A stretch of DNA of 58,697 bases from Prevotella sp. (GTDB taxonomy: Bacteria; Bacteroidota; Bacteroidia; Bacteroidales; Bacteroidaceae), in NCBI GenBank assembly GCA_017417465.1, contig JAFPZD010000033.1:1-58697 (forward strand), written 5' to 3'. A program made the translations under genes and the position numbers. Below are positions 45,194-52,532 of the stretch, piece by piece; positions within the stretch are counted from its first letter, which is position 1; each line of letters opens with the position of its first letter. The notes beneath the pieces are model-generated. The model was given only the letters and a program-made list of their open reading frames with translations. It was not told the DNA's origin and ran no database searches.

Positions 45194-47206
45194 ATGAACG
45201 ACAACAAGGTAATGAATCGCGCAGCGGACAACATCCGTATTCTGGCCGCTGCAATGGTAGAAAAAGCAAAGAGTGGGCATCCCGGAGGTGCCATGGGTGG
45301 TGCAGATTTCATCAACACGCTGTATAGTGAGTTCCTCGTCTACGACCCGGAGAACCCTGAGTGGGAGGGACGCGACCGCTTCTTCCTCGACCCCGGCCAC
45401 ATGGCCCCCATGCTCTACTCACAGCTGACGCTTATCGGTAAGTACACACTGGCCGACCTGCAGCAGCTGCGCCAGTGGGGGAGCGTCACGCCTGGCCATC
45501 CCGAGCGTGAGCTGGCACGTGGCATCGAGAATACCAGCGGCCCCTTAGGCCAGGGGCACACTTTCGCCGTGGGTGCCGCCATCGCTGCCAAGTTCCTGAA
45601 GGCCCGCTTGGGCAACGTCATGAACCAGACCATCTACGCATACATCTCTGACGGTGGCGTGCAAGAGGAAATCTCGCAGGGCGCAGGCCGTATTGCCGGT
45701 AACCTGGGGCTTGACAACCTCATCATGTTCTACGACGCCAACGACATCCAGCTCTCTACGCGCACCGAGGTAGTGACCTCTGAGGACACGGCCCGCAAGT
45801 ATGAGGCATGGGGCTGGTACGTGCAGAAGATCGATGGAAACGACGTCGACCAGATTCGCGAAGCTATCCGTAATGCACAGGCTGAGGCTGAGCGTCCGAG
45901 CCTTATCATCGGTCATTGTGTCATGGGCAAGGGTGCCCGCAAGGCCGACGGCTCCAGCTACGAGAGCAACTGTGCCACCCACGGTGCACCCCTCGGTGGT
46001 GACAACTTCGTGCAGACGATGAAGAACCTGGGTGCCGATCCCGAGAACCCATTCCAGATATTCCCCGAGGTACAGGAGATGTACGACCGTCGGCGTGAGG
46101 AGCTGAAGCAGATTTGTGCCCAGCGCTATGCCGAGAAGGAAGAGTGGGCCAAGGGCCATCCCGTACAGGCCAAACAACTGGAAGAGTGGTTCAGTGGCAA
46201 GGCTCCGCAGATCGACTGGACGAAGGTCGAGCAGAAGGCTGGTGCTGCCACGCGCGGTGCCAGTGCCACGGTGCTCAGCGCACTTGCCGAGCAGGTGCCC
46301 AACATGATCTGTGCCTCGGCCGACCTGAGCAACAGCGACAAGACCGACGGCTTCCTGAAGAAGACCCACGACCTGGTGCGTGGCGACTTCACTGGCGCCT
46401 TCTTCCAGGCTGGCGTGGCCGAGCTGACGATGGCTTGCTGCTGCATCGGCATGGCGCTGCATGGTGGCGTCATTCCTGCCTGCGGCACGTTCTTCGTATT
46501 CTCCGACTATATGAAACCCGCTGTGCGTATGGCTGCCCTGATGGAGCTGCCCGTGAAATTCATATGGACGCACGACGCCTTCCGCGTTGGTGAGGACGGT
46601 CCTACCCACGAGCCCGTGGAGCAGGAGGCTCAGATTCGCCTGATGGAGAAGCTGAAGAACCACAGCGGACGCCCCTCGATGCTTGTCGTCCGTCCTGCCG
46701 ATGCTGAGGAGACCACCGTCTGCTGGCGCATGGCAATGGAGAACACGCTGACGCCCACTGCTCTCATCTTCTCCCGTCAGAACATCGACATGCTGCCTGA
46801 GGGCAACGACTACTCGCAAGCCACACGTGGCGCCTACATCGTGGCAGGAAGCGATGCCGACTACGACGTCATTCTGCTGGCTAGTGGCTCAGAGGTGAGC
46901 ACCTTGCTCGCCGGTGCCAAGCTGCTCCGCGAGGACGGCGTGAAGGTGCGTGTGGTCAGCGTTCCCAGTGAGGGCCTGTTCCGTCAGCAGCCTGCTGACT
47001 ATCAGCAGAGCGTGCTGCCCGCTGGCAAGAAGAAGTTCGGCATGACCGCCGGTCTGCCTGTCACCCTCGAGGGGCTTGTCGGTGGCGACGGCTGTGTATG
47101 GGGCATGCAGAGCTTCGGTTTCAGCGCTCCTTACAAAGTGCTCGACGAGAAGCTTGGCTATACTGGCCAGAACGTCTACGAGCAGGTGAAGAAGCTGCTG
47201 GCATAG
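45194..47206 (+). CDS. tkt: Transketolase
   Basis: It moves two-carbon units between sugar phosphates in the pentose phosphate pathway using thiamine diphosphate. The 670 residues show the pyrophosphate domain (MVEKAKSGHPGGAMGGADFI; GPLGQGHTFAVGAAIAAKFL), the cofactor segment ISDGGVQEEISQGAGRIAGN (a variant of the usual GDG...N motif), the pyrimidine domain (THDAFRVGEDGPTHEPVEQE) and a C-terminal domain. Full length. With rpiB and kdsD nearby, the window is rich in pentose-phosphate steps but there is no shared operon. Confidence 0.96.
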   Translation: MNDNKVMNRAADNIRILAAAMVEKAKSGHPGGAMGGADFINTLYSEFLVYDPENPEWEGRDRFFLDPGHMAPMLYSQLTLIGKYTLADLQQLRQWGSVTPGHPERELARGIENTSGPLGQGHTFAVGAAIAAKFLKARLGNVMNQTIYAYISDGGVQEEISQGAGRIAGNLGLDNLIMFYDANDIQLSTRTEVVTSEDTARKYEAWGWYVQKIDGNDVDQIREAIRNAQAEAERPSLIIGHCVMGKGARKADGSSYESNCATHGAPLGGDNFVQTMKNLGADPENPFQIFPEVQEMYDRRREELKQICAQRYAEKEEWAKGHPVQAKQLEEWFSGKAPQIDWTKVEQKAGAATRGASATVLSALAEQVPNMICASADLSNSDKTDGFLKKTHDLVRGDFTGAFFQAGVAELTMACCCIGMALHGGVIPACGTFFVFSDYMKPAVRMAALMELPVKFIWTHDAFRVGEDGPTHEPVEQEAQIRLMEKLKNHSGRPSMLVVRPADAEETTVCWRMAMENTLTPTALIFSRQNIDMLPEGNDYSQATRGAYIVAGSDADYDVILLASGSEVSTLLAGAKLLREDGVKVRVVSVPSEGLFRQQPADYQQSVLPAGKKKFGMTAGLPVTLEGLVGGDGCVWGMQSFGFSAPYKVLDEKLGYTGQNVYEQVKKLLA

Positions 47207-47217
47207 CATGAACCTTT

Positions 47218-47248
47218 AGTCTCCCTAAGTGCATTCATGGGGGAGACT
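47218..47248 (+). terminator. Terminator-like hairpin after tkt
   Basis: AGTCTCCC and GGGAGACT with a loop of about 15 bases, 12 bases after the tkt stop. There is no long T-run. Confidence 0.55.
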
Positions 47249-47284
47249 TCTATTGGGAGACCTCTCTGAGGCCTCCTGTACGAG

Positions 47285-47325
47285 GGGGATAAGTTACCTT
47301 TTCCGTGGAGAAGTAACTTATCCCC
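47285..47325. repeat. Inverted repeat GGGGATAAGTTAC/GTAACTTATCCCC
   Basis: Two perfect 13-base arms separated by 15 bases. The same 13-mer is present once at 6866-6878 at the end of the 20-bp array. Confidence 0.7.
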
Positions 47326-47472
47326 TTCTTCATACCCCATAGTGACAAGATTTTCAGTACGATGCAAACGATGTTGACAAGCAATTCAGTTTAACCCGGT
47401 GAAAACTGTCAAGTGAAATCATGAAAAGTCAAGGAAAAGGCACATAGGAATAGATTCTCTACGTGCGAATGT

Positions 47473-47585
47473 TGGTTCCTGCGCAGGAAACCGATGGTTT
47501 CCTCCATAGGAAACCGATGGTTTCCACGGTAGGAAACCGATGGTTTCCTGTAAGGCTCCCATTAGGAAACCGATGGTTTCTTTCA
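47473..47585. repeat. Hairpin array of AGGAAACC-GAT-GGTTTCCT units
   Basis: Units begin at 47485, 47508, 47531 and 47564, after a half unit at 47474. The perfect form has an 8-bp stem and a three-base loop. The unit is the same as in the later half of the array at 21472-21711, 26 kb away. It lies within the 1,052-bp gap 47207-48258 between tkt and the sigma-factor gene. Confidence 0.85.
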
Positions 47586-47734
47586 TTCTTGTTCTGGCGG
47601 TTGGGAAAGACACACGTCACATTTCGCCCCCTGTAGAGACGTCACAGTGTGGCATTTCTACTGTAGCGTTTCTACCGCCCGCAGTACACGTTTTCGGTGA
47701 TTTTACACCTAATATTTGTTAAATTCCGAAATTT

Positions 47735-47816
47735 AATATCACAATATCACCATTAATATCACACTTTAACCTATTGTGTAACATAGACATACGCCGTGTG
47801 TGATATTAGTGATATT
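47735..47816. promoter_or_regulatory. Five copies of AATATCAC (3 direct, 2 inverted), operator-like
   Basis: Direct copies start at 47735, 47743 and 47755; inverted copies (GTGATATT) start at 47800 and 47809. The arrangement resembles a binding-site cluster for a dimeric protein or a long hairpin, about 440 bases before the sigma-factor gene. Confidence 0.4.
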
Positions 47817-47929
47817 ACTTTTTGAAAAAACTAATGATGTATAGCAGAGCTGGCTATACAAGTTGGCGCAAGAGGCTTCCATTCATCGTCTTGTTCCAAC
47901 AGCTCTTCTAACGACCTCTTACTACATAA

Positions 47930-47965
47930 GTTCTTCGCAGAGCGAAGCGGCAAAGCCGAGCGGAG
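47930..47965 (-). repeat. 36-bp dispersed element, second copy
   Basis: Exact reverse complement of 2868-2903, followed here by CAAATGCGAAACTTGAATT, a sequence also seen in part at 38458. Confidence 0.7.
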
Positions 47966-48030
47966 CAAATGCGAAACTTGAATTCATCTTTTTTAAGACG
48001 GCAAGTGGTCTGCAATTGCTGAATAAGTTG

Positions 48031-48038
48031 TATCTTTG
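48031..48038 (+). promoter_or_regulatory. Possible -7 box upstream of the ECF sigma operon
   Basis: TATCTTTG, about 220 bases before the sigma gene. No good -33 element. Confidence 0.35.
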
Positions 48039-48056
48039 TATTGCAAAGTTTGTAAT

Positions 48057-48152
48057 ATGGTAGCCAATATGGAAAAAATAATTCATAAACGACATAAAGA
48101 AGCGACCTTGCATTTGCAAGTGACCTATGGCCGGGCGGACTTAAGATGCTGA
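48057..48152 (+). CDS. Possible 31-residue leader peptide
   Basis: An ATG 19 bases after the TATCTTTG box opens a 31-codon frame (MVANMEKIIHKRHKEATLHL and 11 more residues) that contains the palindrome CTTGCATTTGCAAG (48107-48120). It is basic, with no recognised relatives. It could be a leader peptide for the sigma-factor operon or simply a chance frame. Confidence 0.2.
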   Translation: MVANMEKIIHKRHKEATLHLQVTYGRADLRC

Positions 48153-48258
48153 AAGCTTCTTATGCCAACAGCTACATCGTAACCAAAAAATGAGTTTGAA
48201 TTGAAAAATAGCGCATTTCCACTTTACATTTTCTCTGTCTGAACTGTATTATAAGTGT

Positions 48259-48762
48259 ATGACACGAAAAGAAGTTGAAAATCTGTTCAAGACGCACTAC
48301 ACGCAGATGTATCATCTGGCACTCACACTGCTCTTCGACGAAGCCGAGAGCAAGGATGTGGTGAGCGAGGTGTTCGCCAACCTGCTCAGTGGCAAGACGA
48401 TGATGCGAGCAGACAATGCACGAGCGTTTCTGTTGGCGAGTGTGCATCATCGCTGTCTGAATGTGTTGCGGCACAAACAGGTGCAAGAACGCTTTGCACG
48501 TCTACTCACAGAGAACAGCGATAAACTTGTCAACGGCGATACGGCGGAAGATAAAATGCAGATGGAAGAACTGATGCGCTATGTGCGGAACAACCTGTCA
48601 CCGATGGAGCAGAATACCTTCCGAATGCGCTACCTAAAGGAGATGACCTGCCAGGAGGTGGCTGAAGCGCTGAACGTAAGCCGCCAGACCGTTCACACCT
48701 ACCTGAAGCAGGCTGTGGAGAAAATCAGAAAGTATTTCAATTCAAACTCAAAAGCAATATGA
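48259..48762 (+). CDS. ECF-type RNA polymerase sigma factor
   Basis: The 167-residue protein has region 2 (about 8-75; FKTHYTQMYHLALTLLFDEA, DVVSEVFANLL) and region 4 (about 105-158; LSPMEQNTFRMRYLKEMTCQ, VAEALNVSRQTVHTYLKQAV), and no region 3, as in ECF factors. In Bacteroidetes such factors sit beside a FecR-like anti-sigma and an outer-membrane receptor, exactly as here. The stop overlaps the next start as ATGA. Confidence 0.93.
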   Translation: MTRKEVENLFKTHYTQMYHLALTLLFDEAESKDVVSEVFANLLSGKTMMRADNARAFLLASVHHRCLNVLRHKQVQERFARLLTENSDKLVNGDTAEDKMQMEELMRYVRNNLSPMEQNTFRMRYLKEMTCQEVAEALNVSRQTVHTYLKQAVEKIRKYFNSNSKAI

Positions 48763-49523
48763 TGACCGATGAAAAGCGTATAGAGTGGCTCCTGGAATTA
48801 CAAAACCACCCTGAGCAACTGACCGACGAACAGTTGCAGCAGATACTCGCCGATGACGAGATGCACCGGCTTGTAGAGCAACTTGGCTTCGCTAAGCGTG
48901 CCTTTAAGCACAATGAACTGACGAACGAGCGAGAGCAGAGTGATGCTTGCATCGACTCTGCCGAGCGAGGAGGAAGAAGGCGAAGCCAACTTATAAACGA
49001 CACGCCTGATGTGGATGCCGAATGGGAGAAATTTGCAACTTGTCATGCCGAGCAACTGGATGCCCTTGACGAAGAAAAGCCCAAGTGGCATTCTTTATTC
49101 TTTACTCTTCATTCTTCATTTCAAAAGATTGCGGCATTCTTCATAGGTGTGCTCTTGGCTTCGGGCATTGCCTATGCTGCCATTCAAATTGTGCGCAATA
49201 TCAACACTTCTAAACCTCAACCGCCTACTACGGAGCAAACGACCGACATCGAGCCAGTCACTTCCTTGCCCGCAGATACGATTAAGGCAGACACCATCAC
49301 GTCTGAGTCTTACGTTTTCAACAATGTGCCACTCGACTCCATGCTCGCGGCCATTGCTGCTGCCCACGGGGTCGACGTTGAATTTGAGAATGAAGCTGCT
49401 CGCGGGCTTCGTTTCCATTTCGTATGGAAGCGTGAAGACAGCCTCGCTCGCGTCGTAGAGAAGTTGAACACTTTCGAAGCCGTGAACATCGGTATGGAAG
49501 ACAAAAAGCTGTTGGTAAGATGA
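48759..49523 (+). CDS. FecR-like anti-sigma factor with a repeat-derived insert
   Basis: The 254-residue membrane protein has a cytosolic N-terminal part (MTDEKRIEWLLELQNHPEQL, sigma-binding region), one membrane helix (about 122-144; IAAFFIGVLLASGIAYAAIQ) and a C-terminal domain (about 185-254; NNVPLDSMLAAIAAAHGVDV) like the end domain of Bacteroidetes FecR proteins. The usual FecR beta domain between them is missing, so the protein is short. Residues about 53-77 (NEREQSDACIDSAERGGRRR) are encoded by a palindromic repeat shared with the next gene, and residues about 111-121 (SLFFTLHSSFQ) by a TTCTTTA-type low-complexity repeat. Both gene ends overlap their neighbours by 4 bases. Confidence 0.83.
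   Translation: MMTDEKRIEWLLELQNHPEQLTDEQLQQILADDEMHRLVEQLGFAKRAFKHNELTNEREQSDACIDSAERGGRRRSQLINDTPDVDAEWEKFATCHAEQLDALDEEKPKWHSLFFTLHSSFQKIAAFFIGVLLASGIAYAAIQIVRNINTSKPQPPTTEQTTDIEPVTSLPADTIKADTITSESYVFNNVPLDSMLAAIAAAHGVDVEFENEAARGLRFHFVWKREDSLARVVEKLNTFEAVNIGMEDKKLLVR
48918..48988 (+). repeat. In-frame palindromic element, copy A
   Basis: About 71 bases, shared with 49664-49735 at about three quarters identity. The core 48935-48961 is GCAGAGTGATGC-TT-GCATCGACTCTGC, a 12-bp stem with one bulged base. The reading frame gives QSDACIDSAERGG. Confidence 0.75.
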
Positions 49524-52144
49524 GACACACGTTATATACTTTAACACTCATGGCCTGCATCCTCTGCATGCCACTTGACACCTTCGCACAGCGTGTCAGC
49601 CACATATATAATAATGTGTCGCTCAGCGAAGCCCTGCTTCAGCTGAACAACGAGCAGAAGGAAATGACAAACGAGCAAGCGCAGAGTGATGCTCGCGTCA
49701 ACTCTGCCGAGCGAGGAGGAGTTCGACGTAGTCAATACGTCATCAACTTTCTCTACAATGAGTTGGAGGACTTCCGCATCACCACCACCGTCAGCCGCAA
49801 GTCGCTACCCGATGCCATCCAACAGATGATAGGCTTCTATCCCGTCCGTATGACCGTGAAGCCCGACGACCACGAGATCTATGTGGAGTGTACCAATAAG
49901 ACTGACCGCCGTCTGACGGGTACCATTATCGACGAACAGAGCCAGCCCGTTGCGTATGCCAACGTCGCCATCCTCAATCCCACTGACTCCACGCTGCTTA
50001 GTGGCGGAGTATCGAATGAAAGCGGGTATTTCGCCATTCCCTACGAAACTCCTCCCTCAATCGGGGGAGGCCGGGAGGGAGCCGTCCTCGCCCGCATCTC
50101 CTACGTCGGCTATAAGACCATCTATCGGCTTTGTAACCAGTCTGAACTTGGTACAATACGGATGCAGCCAGAAACACAAACATTGAAAGGCGTAACCGTG
50201 AAAGGTGAGCGAATCGTCTCGACAACGGAAAACGGGCACCTTGTTTACAACATGCCGATGTTGCTGCAGGTCTATCCTGCCGACGATGCCTACGAGGCCC
50301 TGACACGCATCCCCGGCGTCATTGACATGAACGGCAGCCTCTTGTTCTGCGGTCAGCAGGTGACGCTTATCATCAATGGCAAGGCGACAACGCTCGATGC
50401 CGGCAAGGTGGTAGAACGGCTGAAGGCTATGCCTGCCGACATGCTGGCCAAGGCCGAGGTGATGCCGTCGGCTCCTGCCAAATACCATGTGCGAGGCATG
50501 GCCATCAACATCGTGACAAAGGACTTTACGGGCACCAACCAGCTCTCAGGGCAAAACAAGTGGGTATGGCGGCAGAGCAGATACGGCACGGGGTACTGGG
50601 CACCCAGCATCATCTTTAACCAGGGCAAGCTGAGCATGGATTTGTCGTATGGCTTCACCAAAGGCAGTGGCTACGGGCAGGTGGAGCACGAGGCTAACCA
50701 TCCGCTGGGCGACCAGCGCAAGGCCTACAGCGACGAGACCCACAACCGCAGCGACGGCTTCGACCACGAATACCGCATCGGCATGGACTATACCTTCAGC
50801 GACGACCACCGCCTTAGTCTGGCTTATACTGGCCAGTGGAGCAGCACACGCTCCACCAACACCACCACGGGCACCGCACTATCCACGCAGCACTCCCACG
50901 AGCACGACTATCTGCACAACATCGACGCCAGCTACGACACGCCTTTCGGCTTAGAACTCAGCGCCTCCTACACCAACTATCAGAATCCACGTACGCAAAA
51001 CCTCGACGGCGAGATGTTCAACACCCGGCGCGACCTCTTCGTAGACAGCCGCCAGAAGGTCAGCAAGTGGCTCTTCACCGCCGACCAGACACACGCGCTG
51101 AGGAATGGCTGGGAGCTGAACTATGGTAGCAAGGCACAGTTCACGAACAATAACAGCTATCAGACTACGCTTGACACGGAAGGAAGGGCGATTCCCGACG
51201 CTTCGACTCACGTCGACTACGACGAGCGCATCGTCAACGCCTACGCAGGTTTCAGCAAGCAGATGGGCGAAGCGCTGAGCTTCGACGCCTCGCTGACCAT
51301 GGAGCAGTATCACGCCACGAAGTGGGACGAGTGGCGCGTCTACCCTCAGTTCAACGCCATGTGGAACGTCAACGCGAAGAACATGCTCAACCTCTCGTTC
51401 AGTAGCGAGGCCGTCTATCCCAGTTACTGGAGCACCATGAGCAGCATCTACTACGCCTCGGCCTACAGCGAGATATGGGGCAATCCTGACCTCAAGCCCA
51501 TGTCGAAATACGACATTAACCTGATGTGGCAACTCAATCGCAAGTATACTTTCACGGCCTTTGCACAATTTGAGCCCGACTATTTTGTGCAAATGGCTTA
51601 TCAGCCCTCCGACCGCATGGCAGTTGTCATGAAGGAAACCAATTTCGACTACTCCAACTACTTCGGCCTGCAAGCTTCTGCGCAGTTCAGCGTTGGCAGT
51701 TGGCTTAACGGCAATGTCATGGCCACCGCCCTTTACCGCCACGACAAGACCAATTTCTTCGACCTGCCCATCGACCGCACCTGCCTCTCTGGCATACTGG
51801 GTGGCATGGCCGTAGCCAAGTTGTCGCAGAAGCACAACATCCAGTTCATCCTCAATCCGTTCTTCCAGTCAAAGGCCATCCAAGGTCTTTACGACATTGA
51901 CCCCTTCCTGCGGCTCAATGCCACGCTCCGCTACACCTCCAAAGCTGGCAAGTGGAGCCTTGTGGCCAAAGGCGAGAATATTCTGAATACCCATATTGAC
52001 ACCCACTCCACGATAGCCAATCAGAACTACAGCATGTGCGTTTGGATTCCCTATGCGAACTATTCGCTCACCGCCATCTACCGCATCGGTAACTTCAAGG
52101 AGAAGCAGAAGAAGGCTGTGGATACCTCGCGCATGGGGTATTGA
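49520..52144 (+). CDS. Outer-membrane beta-barrel receptor with repeat-derived inserts
   Basis: The 874-residue protein has a signal peptide (1-23, DTFAQR), an N-terminal STN-like part (HIYNNVSLSEALLQLNNEQK, then INFLYNELEDFRITTTVSRK), a carboxypeptidase-like domain (TGTIIDEQSQPVAYANVAIL), a plug (VKGERIVSTTENGHLVYNMP, AEVMPSAPAKYHVRGMAINI) and an outer-membrane barrel of the OMP_b-brl_3 type. It should be under control of the sigma and anti-sigma genes it overlaps. Residues about 49-72 (NEQAQSDARVNSAERGGVRR) are encoded by palindrome copy B and split the STN-like part. Residues about 177-187 (PPSIGGGREGA) come from a GGGGGAGGCCGGGAGGGA-type terminator element. The frame is intact throughout. 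Confidence 0.88.
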   Translation: MRHTLYTLTLMACILCMPLDTFAQRVSHIYNNVSLSEALLQLNNEQKEMTNEQAQSDARVNSAERGGVRRSQYVINFLYNELEDFRITTTVSRKSLPDAIQQMIGFYPVRMTVKPDDHEIYVECTNKTDRRLTGTIIDEQSQPVAYANVAILNPTDSTLLSGGVSNESGYFAIPYETPPSIGGGREGAVLARISYVGYKTIYRLCNQSELGTIRMQPETQTLKGVTVKGERIVSTTENGHLVYNMPMLLQVYPADDAYEALTRIPGVIDMNGSLLFCGQQVTLIINGKATTLDAGKVVERLKAMPADMLAKAEVMPSAPAKYHVRGMAINIVTKDFTGTNQLSGQNKWVWRQSRYGTGYWAPSIIFNQGKLSMDLSYGFTKGSGYGQVEHEANHPLGDQRKAYSDETHNRSDGFDHEYRIGMDYTFSDDHRLSLAYTGQWSSTRSTNTTTGTALSTQHSHEHDYLHNIDASYDTPFGLELSASYTNYQNPRTQNLDGEMFNTRRDLFVDSRQKVSKWLFTADQTHALRNGWELNYGSKAQFTNNNSYQTTLDTEGRAIPDASTHVDYDERIVNAYAGFSKQMGEALSFDASLTMEQYHATKWDEWRVYPQFNAMWNVNAKNMLNLSFSSEAVYPSYWSTMSSIYYASAYSEIWGNPDLKPMSKYDINLMWQLNRKYTFTAFAQFEPDYFVQMAYQPSDRMAVVMKETNFDYSNYFGLQASAQFSVGSWLNGNVMATALYRHDKTNFFDLPIDRTCLSGILGGMAVAKLSQKHNIQFILNPFFQSKAIQGLYDIDPFLRLNATLRYTSKAGKWSLVAKGENILNTHIDTHSTIANQNYSMCVWIPYANYSLTAIYRIGNFKEKQKKAVDTSRMGY
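49664..49735 (+). repeat. In-frame palindromic element, copy B
   Basis: The core 49681-49707 is GCAGAGTGATGC-TC-GCGTCAACTCTGC; the stem is kept with one G-T pair where copy A has A-T. It is read in the same frame as copy A and gives QSDARVNSAERGG. Confidence 0.75.
50049..50080 (-). repeat. Terminator-like element inside the receptor gene
   Basis: In reverse complement it reads TCCCTCCCGGCCTCCCCC, then GATTGAGGGAGGAG, which matches the intergenic copy at 37217-37247. It is translated in frame as PPSIGGGREGA. Confidence 0.7.
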
Positions 52145-52296
52145 ACCGACTATAATTGAAGCTCATATTGATGAGATAAGCAATCACGCCTCTACCATAG
52201 AAAAGAGGTTGTACGACACAGGCTATATAGCAGCAGCCTATCTCGCCAAGGTGCTTGCCAGCCAAACGAACCAGATTGTCATCTGTTTCAAAACAC

Positions 52297-52332
52297 AAAA
52301 AAGCGACGAGCTTCACAGCTGGTCGCTTTTTC
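52297..52332. terminator. Bidirectional terminator after the receptor gene
   Basis: AAAAAGCGACGAGCT and AGCTGGTCGCTTTTT pair over 15 positions with one mismatch and a four-base loop; T-runs lie on both sides. The gap 52145-52296 upstream has an open frame of unclear origin and no clear gene. Confidence 0.85.
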
Positions 52333-52386
52333 TTACTTCAAATAGGTATTAGTTCTTTTAAGGTAAAAAGATTGTTTTCAGGATAA
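52297..52386 (-). ncRNA. Possible small RNA of about 90 bases
   Basis: A consensus promoter on the minus strand (52392-52423) would start transcription near 52386, and the strong terminator at 52297-52332 would end it. No believable open frame lies between them. It may be a small RNA, or the truncated leader of a lost gene. Confidence 0.35.
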
Positions 52387-52391
52387 CGATG

Positions 52392-52423
52392 CAAAGATAA
52401 TGCTTTTTCGTGAACCCTGCAAA
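52392..52423 (-). promoter_or_regulatory. Orphan consensus promoter
   Basis: Minus strand: TTTG at 52420-52423 and TATCTTTG at 52392-52399, exactly 20 bases apart. It does not face any gene on that strand. Confidence 0.65.
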
Positions 52424-52532
52424 CTTTTTCGCCTTTTTTTTTCAAAAAAGTTTATGTGTGCCCACACAGCGCGGTTGATTTGTGTCAAGAGTGCACAAAA
52501 GTGTATTTTTTCGGTCATTTTGAGGTGACATG

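Noticed and set aside
48172-48486. 104-codon minus-strand frame over the sigma-factor gene
   Set aside because: Antisense shadow of a well-supported ECF sigma factor.
52053-52352. 99-codon open frame after the receptor gene, and the opposite 73-codon frame
   Set aside because: The first overlaps the end of the receptor gene and both run into the terminator; residues about 36-98 of the first could be a remnant of a lost gene but I cannot name it.
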